DNA of 6,427 nucleotides. It comes from Spirochaetaceae bacterium. Its GTDB lineage: Bacteria > Spirochaetota > Spirochaetia > Treponematales > Breznakiellaceae. The notes beneath the pieces were generated by a model, which was given only the letters and a program-made list of their open reading frames with translations, did not search any database and was not told where the DNA came from. Positions 6,361 through 6,427 of the stretch are shown piece after piece; positions within the stretch are counted from its first letter, which is position 1; each line of letters starts with the position of its first letter. A program made the position numbers and the translations under genes. The stretch lies in contig JAITJK010000058.1 of the NCBI GenBank assembly GCA_031278935.1, positions 1-6,427 of the forward strand, in the 5' to 3' direction.

Positions 6361-6399
6361 GGACTTGTTCAATAACCCGGTTGGTTATCGAACAAGTCC
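6361..6399. repeat. Long near-perfect inverted repeat at the right edge
   Basis: GGACTTGTTC (6361-6370) pairs perfectly with GAACAAGTCC (6390-6399). After one A-C mismatch the stem continues for six more pairs (ATAACC 6372-6377 with GGTTAT 6383-6388), leaving a 5-base loop. This is 16 pairs plus one mismatch. Read on the minus strand, a T5 run follows about seven bases later. It may be a terminator for a gene to the right, a repeat, or an operator, because it lies directly upstream of the candidate -35 of the porin-like gene. Confidence 0.65.
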
Positions 6400-6400
6400 T

Positions 6401-6427
6401 GCAAAATGCTCCGCATTTTGCTATTTT
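6401..6427 (+). terminator. Second hairpin with T-rich tail (terminator-like, or part of a repeat)
   Basis: GCAAAATGC (6401-6409) and GCATTTTGC (6413-6421) form a perfect nine-pair stem with a three-base loop, followed by TATTTT to the window end. On the plus strand this has the shape of an intrinsic terminator, but no plus-strand gene precedes it here. It follows the larger inverted repeat by a single base, so the two may form one repeat unit. Confidence 0.45.

Noticed and set aside
1..6427. CRISPR array, tRNA/rRNA genes or transposase
   Set aside because: No regularly spaced repeats, cloverleaf-like sequence, rRNA segment or transposase-like protein was seen on either strand.

Overview
This window is most likely from a Gram-negative bacterium of moderate GC content. 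It encodes a protein with a signal peptide and a predicted outer-membrane beta-barrel, and its genes are tightly packed with good Shine-Dalgarno sites. The protein style (an uncharacterised C-terminal fragment, a degenerate receiver/PilZ-like protein and a porin-like protein) reminds me of host-associated spirochaetes such as Treponema. That is an impression from sequence style, not proof; there is no rRNA or other phylogenetic marker here.

Left block (1-2345, + strand): three closely packed genes that look like the end of one operon. They are (i) the C-terminal part of an unrecognised protein that runs off the left edge, (ii) a 236-residue protein with a degenerate response-regulator receiver fold followed by a PilZ-like region, and (iii) a 324-residue AEC (auxin efflux carrier) family membrane transporter. 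The gap between i and ii is 12 bases; ii and iii overlap by 7 bases.

Middle (2346-2644): a gene-free stretch of about 300 bases. It holds a 76-base palindromic element of a dispersed-repeat type (2429-2504), a second hairpin (2540-2567), a weak candidate promoter and a strong ribosome binding site.

Second block (2645-5088, + strand): a two-gene unit joined by an ATGA stop/start overlap. It consists of a radical SAM enzyme with a SPASM/Twitch-like C-terminal cysteine region, then a GT1-family (UGT/GtfB/sterol-glucosyltransferase-like) glycosyltransferase. The pairing suggests a short pathway in which one substrate is radically modified and glycosylated. The substrate cannot be read from the sequence, and no convincing precursor peptide lies next to the pair. 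This is the most interesting part of the window.

Right block (5157-6305, - strand): a convergent gene for a 382-residue secreted, porin-like outer-membrane protein, with a good ribosome binding site and a plausible promoter. Upstream of it, at the right edge (6361-6427), are two back-to-back near-perfect hairpins. They look like a repeat element or a terminator pair belonging to the next locus.
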